A stretch of 64,000 nucleotides of DNA from a virus, in the IMG/VR virus record IMGVR_UViG_3300034760_000025, positions 25,727-89,726 of that record; one strand, written 5' to 3'. This document shows, piece by piece, positions 1 to 7,208 of this stretch. The number at the start of each line of letters is the position of its first letter. Within the stretch, counting starts at the first letter, position 1. The notes beneath the pieces are model-generated. The model was not told the origin of the DNA. It made no database searches and worked only from the letters and a program-made list of their open reading frames with translations. The position numbers were made by a program, and so were the translations under genes.

Positions 1-2
1 TC

Positions 3-227
3 GGCGGTAAGGCCAAGGCCAACGGCAACGAGCTGGCCCCGGCTGTGATCACCCGTGTGTGGTCCGAGCGGGAGGACGGCAGCTGGCTGGTCAACGCCAC
101 GCTGCTCCCGGACGCCAGCGCCCCGGCCGTGATCACCTCGGTCTACCTGTTCGAGGACGAGCAGGCCGCCCGCGACTCGCTGCAACACGAGACCTCGACG
201 GCGCTCTTCTGGCCGCCGCGCGTCTGA
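3..227 (+). CDS. Hypothetical protein, 5' end cut by window edge
   Basis: The reading frame is open from base 3 with no convincing start inside the window, so the N-terminus lies to the left. A GTG at 45 is the only internal candidate start. The visible part is acidic and ends in a tryptophan-containing tail (ALFWPPRV). I recognise no family. The stop overlaps the ATG of the next small frame (TGATG), which suggests a translationally coupled cassette. Confidence 0.5.
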   Translation, partial: GGKAKANGNELAPAVITRVWSEREDGSWLVNATLLPDASAPAVITSVYLFEDEQAARDSLQHETSTALFWPPRV

Positions 228-340
228 TGCGTGAAGGCCCGCCCTCGCCAGATGGAGCGGCTTACGCGCCGCAAGGACGCTGCGGCCATCCCGGCGAGGA
301 CGGGCCTACCGGCCAGAGTAACGGTGATTCGTCAGCGTAG
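227..340 (+). CDS. Small hypothetical protein (37 aa)
   Basis: The ATG overlaps the upstream stop (TGATG). The product is glycine/proline-rich and ends in SSA, encoded by a 3'-terminal sequence (CGTCAGCGTA) that recurs at the ends of other genes in the first 1.7 kb. A second frame from ATG 252 to the TAA at 360-362 encodes 36 basic residues ending RQRRRGAATT and is a competing reading. Neither is recognised. Confidence 0.3.
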   Translation: MREGPPSPDGAAYAPQGRCGHPGEDGPTGQSNGDSSA

Positions 341-363
341 GCGCGGCGCCGCCACCACGTAAC

Positions 364-612
364 TCAGTAGCGGTCACCGATCGACTCCTGCGTCTCACGC
401 TGAGGATCACGCGGTGCAGACCCCAGCCATGCGCCGTCCCAGTGCACGGGGAAGTAGACATACCGCTCGGTCCAAACCAGGACCGGCGGGGCGGTGTACG
501 ACGTCGCCTCTGCGTCAAGGACATCCGCGGATGGGGCTACGGCCACGATGGGGGACGTGTCGCCGTTCTGCTTGCGCCGGAATTCCAGGTCTTCGCGCCA
601 GTAGCCAATCAT
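364..612 (-). CDS. Hypothetical protein (82 aa), leftward
   Basis: A leftward frame with balanced, aromatic-rich composition (YWREDLEFRRKQNGD near the N-terminus, then LVWTERYVYFPVHWDG). This looks far more protein-like than the competing rightward frame at 442-657. No membrane segment or known motif is seen. It is a single gene facing against its rightward neighbours, which suits an accessory cassette. Confidence 0.55.
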   Translation of the reverse strand: MIGYWREDLEFRRKQNGDTSPIVAVAPSADVLDAEATSYTAPPVLVWTERYVYFPVHWDGAWLGSAPRDPQRETQESIGDRY

Positions 613-755
613 GGCTTGATCGTCCCATACCGGGGGAAGACGAATACGTCAGAGTAAATGGCGGGGCCGGGCCGGGCGTGTGCGCCGGCGCTGTCCGGAC
701 ACTGCATCAGCACTTCCGGCCCCGCGCTCCGTCAGCGTAACCGGCAGGAGGCGCG

Positions 756-863
756 ATGCCCGGTCTGGGAGTCACCCCGCCGGCGCCGGTCGATGAGCAT
801 CCGGTGACGTGCCCGTGCACCTGGTGCTGGGAGCGCCGCACCGGCGCGACACCGTGGGCGTAG
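756..863 (+). CDS. Small cysteine-containing protein (35 aa)
   Basis: ATG is preceded by a strong ribosome-binding site (CAGGAGG, about 6 bases upstream). The peptide contains CPCTWCWERR, a compact set of three cysteines that could bind zinc. It follows another copy of the CGTCAGCGTA boundary sequence (731-740). Function unknown; support is the ribosome-binding site and the cysteine motif. Confidence 0.45.
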   Translation: MPGLGVTPPAPVDEHPVTCPCTWCWERRTGATPWA

Positions 864-993
864 AGCGGACGCCCGGTTGGCCCGACTCGAACGGCGCTTT
901 CGTCCAACGCCCCGGCCTGCCCCGGGGCCTTTCCCACTTCCCGGGCGCCCGCGCGGCCAGCCTATGCCGCGCCCCACCACGAAGGAGGTCGCC

Positions 994-1272
994 ATGGCCG
1001 ACGAGACACAAACGTGCCCGCGGCGGCTGAGCGACGCGTCCAGATTCGCCGGGCCGCCCGAAGCCGTCGTCGAGCGGCCCGGGCGCTGGAGATACCGCGT
1101 GTACGTGCGGGATGGGTGGGTGCTGTGGGGGCCGAATGGGTACGGCTGGGCCGTCTTCGGCCGGCAGCGGGCCGCTCGCAAGGCTGGCCGGGTCATCGCC
1201 GGCTACGTACGGGACCGGGAGCGCCGTGCCGATGTCTTCGTGGTGCGCCGGCTGGGTGACACGTCAGCGTAG
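994..1272 (+). CDS. Hypothetical protein (92 aa)
   Basis: Starts at ATG 994 with GAAGGAGG at 981-988, which decides the start over upstream in-frame codons. The middle is rich in tryptophan, tyrosine and glycine (RYRVYVRDGWVLWGPNGYGW), followed by a basic helix-like stretch and ending DTSA. The gene end carries the second copy of the long boundary repeat also seen at 331-362. No family recognised. Confidence 0.6.
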   Translation: MADETQTCPRRLSDASRFAGPPEAVVERPGRWRYRVYVRDGWVLWGPNGYGWAVFGRQRAARKAGRVIAGYVRDRERRADVFVVRRLGDTSA

Positions 1273-1301
1273 GCGCGGCGCCACCACCACGTAACCCTCA
1301 C

Positions 1302-1335
1302 GGCTAATCCGTGGCTAGCCACGCCAGATTTAGCC
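1302..1335. promoter_or_regulatory. Nested inverted repeats, possible operator
   Basis: A perfect 12-base palindrome (GTGGCTAGCCAC, 1311-1322) lies between outer arms GGCTAA (1302-1307) and TTAGCC (1330-1335). It sits in the intergenic gap just upstream of the nucleotidyltransferase-like gene at 1361. The shape suits a dimeric regulator site or a short hairpin; no protein partner can be named. Confidence 0.35.
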
Positions 1336-1360
1336 ACCGGCCTAAACGGAGGTCAGCATC

Positions 1361-1717
1361 GTGAGTACGGGGATGCCGGCGGGGATCTGGCTGGGCAAGT
1401 TCGGCACGATCGTTCGCGACTACTTCGGCCACGTGCCGTATCACGTCGGCTCGTCGCTCAACTCGAAGCAGTGGCGCGACGTCGACGTCCGGCTCATCCT
1501 GCCCGACGACGAGTTCGCCGAGCGGTTCGGCGACAACCTCAGCGCCTGCACCAACCGGAAGCTCGCCGCGATCACACTGGCGTTCGCTGCGTTGGGCAAG
1601 GAGATGACCGGCCTCCCGATTGACTTCCAGATCCAGCAGCAGACCCACGCCAACAAGGCGTACTCCGGCACGCGCAGCGCGCTATTCGAGCTGGACCCTC
1701 CGGATTCGTCAGCGTAA
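1361..1717 (+). CDS. Nucleotidyltransferase-fold protein
   Basis: 118 residues starting at GTG 1361 behind GGAGG. It shows the nucleotidyltransferase pattern: GSS at 30-32, then D40-x-D42 (RDVDVRLIL), with a third acidic residue at D88 in PIDFQIQ. This is the metal-binding triad layout of MNT-type and related small nucleotidyltransferases. The target (protein, RNA or nucleotide) cannot be told. No HEPN partner is adjacent, so a toxin-antitoxin role is not supported. The gene ends in the CGTCAGCGTA boundary sequence. Confidence 0.6.
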   Translation: MSTGMPAGIWLGKFGTIVRDYFGHVPYHVGSSLNSKQWRDVDVRLILPDDEFAERFGDNLSACTNRKLAAITLAFAALGKEMTGLPIDFQIQQQTHANKAYSGTRSALFELDPPDSSA

Positions 1718-1806
1718 TCGCCGACCCGCTCATGTCCGTGATCAGCAAGATGATGAACATGCTCACCGGAGGCATGTCAGTGAACTGCCACCTGAGGGGG
1801 GACCGC

Positions 1807-2031
1807 ATGACCGCCGACCTGTCTCCCCGTGCCCGCCGCGAGCTTGACGCCCTGGCTCAGGTCCGCGGGCCTCAGCGGGCCGAAGCCGTCCTGATCGCCC
1901 ACCAGCGACGTGACATCGGCAGCTGCCTGTGCGGCTGGGCCGAGCTGGGCAAGTCCCACGCCGGGCACCAGGTCGCCAAGCTTCGCGAGGCCGGGCTACT
2001 GGTCCAAGGCGAGTCGGACTCGACACCGTAA
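1807..2031 (+). CDS. Hypothetical protein with CLCGW motif (74 aa)
   Basis: I place the start at ATG 1807 because GAGGGGGG lies directly upstream; in-frame codons at 1732 and 1774 would add a poorly conserved-looking leader. The protein has CLCGWAELGKSHAGHQ followed by a helix (VAKLREAGLL), a cysteine/histidine arrangement found in small actinophage proteins of unknown function. It could bind zinc or nucleic acid. Confidence 0.55.
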   Translation: MTADLSPRARRELDALAQVRGPQRAEAVLIAHQRRDIGSCLCGWAELGKSHAGHQVAKLREAGLLVQGESDSTP

Positions 2032-2034
2032 CCG

Positions 2035-2234
2035 TCAGCTGTCGGTCCTGACCTCGATCAGAAACATCCCGAAGTCGACGAACTGCTGGCCATCGCAGTG
2101 GTGTAGACGGGCCGGGCTGATGGCCGGCTCGCCGTCGCGGCCTTCGAACGGGAACTCCCCGTTGTGCCAGACGTACACCTCAAGGCAGTCCCCCGGCCGT
2201 GTTGCCACTCGCGCCGGTTGTACCAGTCGATCAC
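2035..2234 (-). pseudogene. Frameshifted small gene (G-run)
   Basis: A GTG at 2234 overlaps the TGA of the upstream leftward gene (GTGA). It begins VIDWYNRREWQHGRG, then the sensible continuation (DCLEVYVWHNGEFPFEG, ending FLIEVRTDS at 2035) is in the -1 frame. The switch falls at a run of five Gs (five Cs at 2190-2194 on the plus strand); one extra G would restore a 66-residue protein. This is a sequencing slip, a real mutation or frameshifting. A shorter protein from GTG 2208 would need no shift. Function unknown. Confidence 0.5.
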
Positions 2235-2425
2235 GGCCCGGCCGCTGAGTTGATCGCCGCGATCCGGCACGGCGGGCAGACGTCGCGCCCGGTGGTATGG
2301 CGCTGCACTTCCCACCCGACCGCCGCCGCGTCGACGCGTACCGCCTTCGCTGTCCCCGCCACCGGCGCCGGCGGGAACACCGCGCCGCATCCGCACACGA
2401 TTTGCACGGTGAAGATCGCCGTCAT
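2231..2425 (-). CDS. Small zinc-ribbon-like protein (64 aa)
   Basis: Leftward frame starting with MTAIFTVQIVCGCGAVF and continuing to a second cysteine pair (VCPPCR), a CxC...CxxC layout typical of small zinc ribbons. It is coupled by a 4-base GTGA overlap to the frameshifted gene at 2035-2234. Probably an accessory nucleic-acid- or protein-binding protein; no family is named. Confidence 0.55.
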   Translation of the reverse strand: MTAIFTVQIVCGCGAVFPPAPVAGTAKAVRVDAAAVGWEVQRHTTGRDVCPPCRIAAINSAAGP

Positions 2426-2465
2426 GGCGTCACCGTACCCACCTGCCCAGAAAGGGGCCCCCGGG

Positions 2466-2639
2466 ATGGACGACTTCGCAGACGCCGTCGTGCTCTACCA
2501 GGCGTACGGCGATTCCGCTGACTGGCGTAACTTCCGCGGCGACGCGATGCCGACGTGGCCGAACCTGCCCGACACCACCAAGGAACACTGGCGCGCCGCA
2601 GCGGAAGCGCTCCGCGGGCGCGTCGAGGCGCGGAACTAG
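2466..2639 (+). CDS. Hypothetical protein (57 aa)
   Basis: Starts at ATG 2466 behind GAAAGGGG. The acidic peptide MDDFADAVVLYQAYGD is followed by a tryptophan-rich helical section (WPNLPDTTKEHWRAAAEAL). It lies just before the YiiX-like gene. Composition is convincing for a real protein, but I recognise no domain. Confidence 0.5.
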   Translation: MDDFADAVVLYQAYGDSADWRNFRGDAMPTWPNLPDTTKEHWRAAAEALRGRVEARN

Positions 2640-2662
2640 CCGGCCGGGCCCGGGGCGCCGTC

Positions 2663-3307
2663 ATGCTCACCGTCCGTACCGTCGCCGACCTGCAGCCCGG
2701 CGACCTCGGCTTCACCAGCATCGCCGGGCGGGCCGGCGCGGGTGTCCTCGCCGGGCAGACCGCTATCGACGTCGCCGCGCTGCTGCGGGCCCGGCGGGCC
2801 GAAAACGCCGGGTGGATCACCCACGCGTACATCGTCACGACCACCGGTCGGCACCTCACCAGCGGCGCGCCGTGGGCGGAGATCGTCGAGGCGGTCCCCG
2901 CCGGCGCCCGCCGGGTCCTACTCACCGGCGCCGACCGGACCGGCCACGGGTACGCGTACGTCCGCCTCGGCGGGGATGCCGGGCCGGCCGGTTGGCAGAC
3001 CCGGGCCGGCGCGGCCGCCGGCCGGATGGTCGGCACCCCGTACGGATGGGGGCAGTACGCGGCGATCGCCGGGCTGACCCTCTCCGGTGGTGCCGCCGCC
3101 GACGCGTGCGGGCCGCTGGCCCGCTACGTCAACCGGCGTGACGCCGGAACCGGGCTGCCCGTGCAAGTCATCTGCTCCCAGCTCGCCGACGAGGCGTTAC
3201 GCCTCGCCGGGGTGGCCCTGTTCGTCGACGGCCGCCCCCCGCAGTACGTGACGCCCGGTGGGCTGTTCTGGCGCGCCGCGCATCTCGGCGACGTCGCCGT
3301 CTGCTGA
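2663..3307 (+). CDS. YiiX/YebB-like permuted papain-fold hydrolase
   Basis: 214 residues. It begins LQPGDLGFTSI..., followed by THAYI (conserved histidine, about residue 54) and a late VICSQL (cysteine, about residue 173). That His-before-Cys order is characteristic of circularly permuted NlpC/P60-like enzymes of the YiiX group, which act as amidases or acyl hydrolases. It precedes a glycosidase-like gene and a small membrane protein, so a role in wall or surface digestion is likely, but the substrate is not shown. A hairpin at 3325-3349 follows. Confidence 0.6.
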   Translation: MLTVRTVADLQPGDLGFTSIAGRAGAGVLAGQTAIDVAALLRARRAENAGWITHAYIVTTTGRHLTSGAPWAEIVEAVPAGARRVLLTGADRTGHGYAYVRLGGDAGPAGWQTRAGAAAGRMVGTPYGWGQYAAIAGLTLSGGAAADACGPLARYVNRRDAGTGLPVQVICSQLADEALRLAGVALFVDGRPPQYVTPGGLFWRAAHLGDVAVC

Positions 3308-3324
3308 CCCCCGCCCCTGGATCT

Positions 3325-3349
3325 CCGCACCCCCACCGTGGGGGTGCGG
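3325..3349 (+). terminator. GC-rich hairpin, terminator-like
   Basis: An 11-bp perfect stem (CCGCACCCCCA with TGGGGGTGCGG) around a CCG loop, 17 bases after the stop of the YiiX-like gene. There is no U-run, so it may be a pause or mRNA-stabilising hairpin rather than a true terminator. Confidence 0.45.
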
Positions 3350-3378
3350 ACGACCACGCCCTAGAGAGGCATCCGCCC

Positions 3379-4416
3379 ATGCTTCACACCACCAAACTCA
3401 CCGGGACAACCTCCGAGGGTCTCCCGATGACCATCACCCTTGAGGTTGAGCAGCCCGACCCGCCGCCGCTGCCGGTTGGCCCGCCGACCCCGCTGACCGT
3501 GATCGGGACGAACGTCAACACGCCCGACCTGGGGCTACTCGCCCCCGGTGGGCGCAACGCCGGGTCGCGGTTCGTCCGCACGTTCTCCGCCCCCGGGCAG
3601 GCCATCCTGCCGTGGTCCGTGGGTAAGCGCGCCGTACCCACCGGGGTTGTCGACTTCCACTCCTGGAAGGACTGGCCCTCGGACACCGACGCCGTGGCCC
3701 TGGTCACCAGGATGCTCGACACCATGCCCGCGCAGCTCCTCGCCGACGAGCCGCTGCTCCCGGAGCTGGGAATCTACGACCCCGACGGGTACAGCGACGG
3801 GCAACCCGAATGCGACGGCATCAGCTTCCTGGTGACGTACTTCCACGAGGGCGAGCCCGATTTCATCAGGGCCGGGCTGACGGCGGCGGAGTGGCGGCGC
3901 CGGCACCGGCTGGTGTACCGCACCATCCGCCAGCACCACAACGGCCGCCGGGTCGCGTACGTGCCAATCCAAACGCTGACGTGGACCGACGCGGTCAGCA
4001 CCCCCACCAACCCGAAGGGTGACCGGGACCCGGTCGCGTGGTGGGCCGGTGTCGGTGACTACGCCGGGTGGGACTGCTACGCCCCGTCGGTCACGACGAA
4101 ACCACCGGCGCCCGGCCTGTACCCGCCGCCGGCGAAGTTCCTGACGGTGCCGCTGGACGGGGCGCGGGCCACCGGTCGGCAACTGTTCGTCCCCGAACTG
4201 GGCGTCATCCGCCAAGGGGCACCGGTGGACCTCGGTGCGTTCCGCGCCGCGTGGATGGTCCAGGTCGCCGCGTACCTCGCCGACCAGGGCACCGCTGGGG
4301 TCGGCTGGTGGGACGCGGTCGGCAACCCGACGTCGACCAGCCCGGCGCGCGACTTCCGGCTGGTCGACTCGCCGTCACGCGCCGCGTGGCAGGAGATCAT
4401 CGCCGGCCGGTACTGA
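3379..4416 (+). CDS. TIM-barrel glycoside hydrolase-like protein
   Basis: 345 residues; ATG 3379 has AGAGAGG upstream (ATG 3427 is an alternative). After a proline-rich N-terminus the protein reads as a GH clan A-type barrel: VVDFHSWKDW, TYFHEGEPDF (candidate acid/base Glu), YAGWDCYAP and FVPELGV (candidate nucleophile Glu). The same motif order occurs in the C-terminal half of the tail protein at 32606. It probably cleaves a host surface polysaccharide. The specific GH family and substrate are not determined. Confidence 0.55.
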   Translation: MLHTTKLTGTTSEGLPMTITLEVEQPDPPPLPVGPPTPLTVIGTNVNTPDLGLLAPGGRNAGSRFVRTFSAPGQAILPWSVGKRAVPTGVVDFHSWKDWPSDTDAVALVTRMLDTMPAQLLADEPLLPELGIYDPDGYSDGQPECDGISFLVTYFHEGEPDFIRAGLTAAEWRRRHRLVYRTIRQHHNGRRVAYVPIQTLTWTDAVSTPTNPKGDRDPVAWWAGVGDYAGWDCYAPSVTTKPPAPGLYPPPAKFLTVPLDGARATGRQLFVPELGVIRQGAPVDLGAFRAAWMVQVAAYLADQGTAGVGWWDAVGNPTSTSPARDFRLVDSPSRAAWQEIIAGRY

Positions 4417-4461
4417 GCAGCGGACCCGCACCGGGCCGGGTGGACAGCAAAGGGGGCGTGG

Positions 4462-4695
4462 ATGCGCCGTGCGTGGCGGTGGTGGCGGTCCCGTGACAAG
4501 CGGGTCCGTCTGGCGTGGGCGTTGCTCGCCTGCGTCCTACTCGGCTGGCCGACGACGTCGACCCTCGTCGCGGTCGGCGTCCCGATCTTCGAGCAGACGA
4601 TGCTCGCCCTGTCCTGGATCGCGCCGGCTATCACCGCGCTGGACCTGCTGTTCACCTCGCAGCTCCACGAGAAACACGACGCCGCCGGGTCCTGA
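4462..4695 (+). CDS. Small membrane protein, holin candidate
   Basis: 77 residues: a very basic, tryptophan-rich N-terminus (MRRAWRWWRSRDKR), then two hydrophobic segments (about 17-35 and 40-60) and a charged tail (HEKHDAAGS). Size, two membrane spans and position behind two wall/glycan-active genes fit a holin or a small lysis-associated membrane protein. No sequence signature proves this, and the main endolysin is 31 kb away. Confidence 0.45.
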   Translation: MRRAWRWWRSRDKRVRLAWALLACVLLGWPTTSTLVAVGVPIFEQTMLALSWIAPAITALDLLFTSQLHEKHDAAGS

Positions 4696-4756
4696 TCATT
4701 CGCCGGGGTCGCCGCCCCGCCGCGGTGGGCGGGTGTCCGTGCGGGTCGCGGTGGCC

Positions 4757-4785
4757 CCCGGCGGTGGGCGCCGCCCACCGCCGGG
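4757..4785 (+). terminator. Perfect 12-bp hairpin before head operon
   Basis: CCCGGCGGTGGG pairs perfectly with CCCACCGCCGGG across a 5-base loop. It lies between the membrane protein gene and the AT-rich stretch (ATCAATTGAT palindrome, 4854-4863) in front of the capsid protease gene. It lacks a U-run. It probably insulates the head operon from the genes on its left. Confidence 0.5.
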
Positions 4786-4887
4786 CAGCAGGTGCGGGGG
4801 CTCCGATGAGGGCTCCGGTCGATCATCCCGGGCGCATTCGTTGTCATACATCAATCAATTGATACCCGAAGCTCGGGAGGTTTCGCC

Positions 4888-6768
4888 ATGTCCAATCGTC
4901 GACGCCCACGCGTCCCTGGCCGGTACGAGCGGGCCCCCGAACTCCGGGCGCCGTTGGGTGACCACGCCGGCGAGGCCGGTATCCGGGCCGGGTTCCGGGC
5001 CGCCCTGCACGCCAATGCCACCGCCCGCAGGGTCGCGACTGTCGAGGCGGCCGACACCCTGGAGCGGGTCACGGTCACCGAGGCCACCTCGGGTGGTGTC
5101 CGCCCGGTCAGGGGCAAGCCGGCGGAGATCACCGTCGACATCATCCGGTCGGGGTGGAACAGGTCCGGGACCCGGTACTACCCGGCCGAGGTGCTTGAGC
5201 GGGACATCCCGGTCTGCTACCCGGCCGGCACGCACATGTACGTGAACCACCCCGGTCAGGTCGAGGCTGAGGACCGACCGGAGCGGTCCCTGTACGACCT
5301 CGCCGCGGTGTTCACCAGCACCCCGTACGCGGTCCGTGAAGGCGACCAGACCGTCATGCGGGTGACCGCCCGGGCGTACTCCCGACACCGGGAGTTCCTC
5401 GCCGAGGCGGCCGGGGACATCGGCGTCAGCATCAACGGCAACGGCGACGGGTCGATCACCGAGCGGGAAGGCCGCACCGGGCTGGTCCTCGAACGGCTCA
5501 CCCACGGCCAGTCGGTCGACTTCGTCACCAAGCCCGGCGCCGGCGGTCGCATCGTCGCCCTCCTCGAGGCGCACCGCGGCGATGTGCTGCGGGAAGCCGC
5601 GAGCCTGGGCGGCTGGCTCGAATCGCGTATCCACCTCGGATTCACCCAGCTCGCCGACGACCTGTACGGCGACGGGCGCCTCAGCCGCGACGAGCGGATC
5701 GCCGCGTCCAGCGCGGTCGGTGACGCCCTGGCCGCGTTCGTCAAGGCCGTCGAGGACAAAGCCCCCGCGCTGTACCAGCGGTCCCGGTGGGCGAACCCCG
5801 ACACCGCCGGCACCCCCGCCGCCGCGACCCGGGAGGCGGCCGTCGAGGCACAGCGGGAGGCCCTCGACCGGGCGCTACAGAGCGCGTACGGCGGCGACGA
5901 CCGGTACGCGTGGCTGCACGACTTCGACCCCGACGCCGGCGTCGCCTGGTTCCGCAGCAGCGGGAAGGACACCCCTTCGGCGCTGTGGCAGCAGAAGTAC
6001 ACCCGCGGCGCGGCCGGTGTCATCACCCTCGACGGCGCTCGCGTCGAGGTCCGCGCCCGCACGGTCTACGACCCCGTAGACCCCGGCGTGCCCACCCAGG
6101 AGGCCCAGCCGGGCCCCACCACACAGACCCCCGACGGTGCGCAAACACCGCCGGGCCCACCGGCCGACGAGGCCACCACCGCGAAGGAGACAGCTATGAC
6201 CGACACCACGGTCAAGGACGCTGCGGCGCGCGAGGCCGACGAGGCCACCCGCATCCGTGAGGCCATCCGCACCCAGGAGGCCACCGAGCTGGCCCAGTAC
6301 CGGCAGGCCGACAAGGCCCGCGGCGTGCTGGACAGCAAGCTCGCTGAGAGCACTCTCCCGGCGCTCTCGCAGAGCCGGATCCGGGCCGAGTTCCCCGCGA
6401 CCCGGCTCCCGCTGATCGAGTCGGACCGCACCCTCGACGTCGCCGCGTTCACCCGGACCGTCGAGGCCGCGATCGCCGCCGAGAGCGACTACGTCACGTC
6501 GATCCTCGAGGCGGCCGGCGTCGGGAAGGTCACCGGCAACGGTGCCGCCCCTGGTGCTGGTGCGGGCGCCCCCACGTCCCTGTTCGGCACCCCGCCGCTG
6601 ACCGGCGGGGTGCTGTTCGGCGCCGCCGCCGGCGGCGTGTTCGGCGCCCCGGTCACGGAGGCCCAGGCGGTCCAGGACAAGCAGCTCCGCGAGGCGCTCA
6701 TCGACACGTACGTGCGGCGCGGGCAGACCCGCGAGGCCGCCGAGCGGGCCGTCGACGCCCGGATCTAA
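4888..6768 (+). CDS. Capsid maturation protease with C-terminal scaffold
   Basis: 626 residues, start behind GGGAGG. The N-terminal half is a prohead-protease-like domain: IIRSGWNRSGTRYYP, MYVNHPG, RSLYDLAAVF and HGQSVDFVTKPGAGG are the segments expected in actinophage head maturation proteases. The C-terminal third is charged and helical, then Gly/Ala-rich (residues 550-590), as in scaffolding domains. An in-frame ATG at 6196 with its own ribosome-binding site would make the scaffold alone. It cleaves scaffold and capsid precursors during head assembly. Confidence 0.8.
   Translation: MSNRRRPRVPGRYERAPELRAPLGDHAGEAGIRAGFRAALHANATARRVATVEAADTLERVTVTEATSGGVRPVRGKPAEITVDIIRSGWNRSGTRYYPAEVLERDIPVCYPAGTHMYVNHPGQVEAEDRPERSLYDLAAVFTSTPYAVREGDQTVMRVTARAYSRHREFLAEAAGDIGVSINGNGDGSITEREGRTGLVLERLTHGQSVDFVTKPGAGGRIVALLEAHRGDVLREAASLGGWLESRIHLGFTQLADDLYGDGRLSRDERIAASSAVGDALAAFVKAVEDKAPALYQRSRWANPDTAGTPAAATREAAVEAQREALDRALQSAYGGDDRYAWLHDFDPDAGVAWFRSSGKDTPSALWQQKYTRGAAGVITLDGARVEVRARTVYDPVDPGVPTQEAQPGPTTQTPDGAQTPPGPPADEATTAKETAMTDTTVKDAAAREADEATRIREAIRTQEATELAQYRQADKARGVLDSKLAESTLPALSQSRIRAEFPATRLPLIESDRTLDVAAFTRTVEAAIAAESDYVTSILEAAGVGKVTGNGAAPGAGAGAPTSLFGTPPLTGGVLFGAAAGGVFGAPVTEAQAVQDKQLREALIDTYVRRGQTREAAERAVDARI
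6196..6768 (+). CDS. Nested scaffolding protein (internal start)
   Basis: In-frame ATG inside the protease gene, preceded by AAGGAGA (6184-6190) with a 5-base gap. It would yield a 190-residue protein beginning MTDTTVKDAAAREADEATR, mostly alpha-helical with a Gly/Ala-rich stretch. Production of scaffold from an internal start in the protease gene is known for lambda C/Nu3 and other phages. Seen here: the start site and frame; inferred: its use. Confidence 0.6.
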   Translation: MTDTTVKDAAAREADEATRIREAIRTQEATELAQYRQADKARGVLDSKLAESTLPALSQSRIRAEFPATRLPLIESDRTLDVAAFTRTVEAAIAAESDYVTSILEAAGVGKVTGNGAAPGAGAGAPTSLFGTPPLTGGVLFGAAAGGVFGAPVTEAQAVQDKQLREALIDTYVRRGQTREAAERAVDARI

Positions 6769-6813
6769 CCGGACCGGTCACCGGCCCGCACAACCCCAGA
6801 AGGAGAACAAGCG

Positions 6814-7191
6814 ATGGCGCTTCGCGACTACATCGTCCACGAGCTGGGCGACCAGCTCGACCGTAAGCCGACCCTGCCCGCGTCCGGCGGGAAGGTCGGC
6901 GACCCGTGCATGTTCGGCCGCCGGCCCGGAGTCCTCAAGACCGATCAGGACGCGGTCACGAACCGGGCCACGATCAAGTTCAACGGGTCGCACCGCTTCA
7001 ACGTTCACGCGGTCACCGCCGGCGGCAACTCGGCGATCGCCCCCGGCGACGACCTGTTCTACGACCCGTCCCCCGGGGCGACCAACCCCAACATCAACAA
7101 GGACGTGACGAACGGCCAGTTCTTCGGCGTAGCGGCGGAAGCCGTCGCGTCCGGGGGCAAGGCCGTCATCGTCGTGGACTTCGTGAGCTGA
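6814..7191 (+). CDS. Head decoration protein
   Basis: 125 residues behind AGAAGGAGAA, directly between protease/scaffold and major capsid genes, the canonical decoration-protein position. The compact beta-rich sequence with an ending like DUF2190-type proteins (FFGVAAEAVASGGKAVIVVDF) fits a capsid-stabilising protein bound to the outer shell. Confidence 0.65.
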   Translation: MALRDYIVHELGDQLDRKPTLPASGGKVGDPCMFGRRPGVLKTDQDAVTNRATIKFNGSHRFNVHAVTAGGNSAIAPGDDLFYDPSPGATNPNINKDVTNGQFFGVAAEAVASGGKAVIVVDFVS

Positions 7192-7208
7192 GCGGAGAAC
7201 CGACCAAG

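Noticed and set aside
442-657. 71-codon plus-strand frame
   Set aside because: Overlaps the leftward 364-612 gene, whose protein composition is far more natural; no ribosome-binding site upstream.
1361-2031. MNT/HEPN-type toxin-antitoxin pair
   Set aside because: The neighbour of the nucleotidyltransferase-like protein lacks an RX4-6H HEPN motif.
4841-4866. Promoter TTGTCA...GATACC before the head operon
   Set aside because: Spacer is only 14 bases; the AT-rich palindrome is noted but a promoter cannot be supported.
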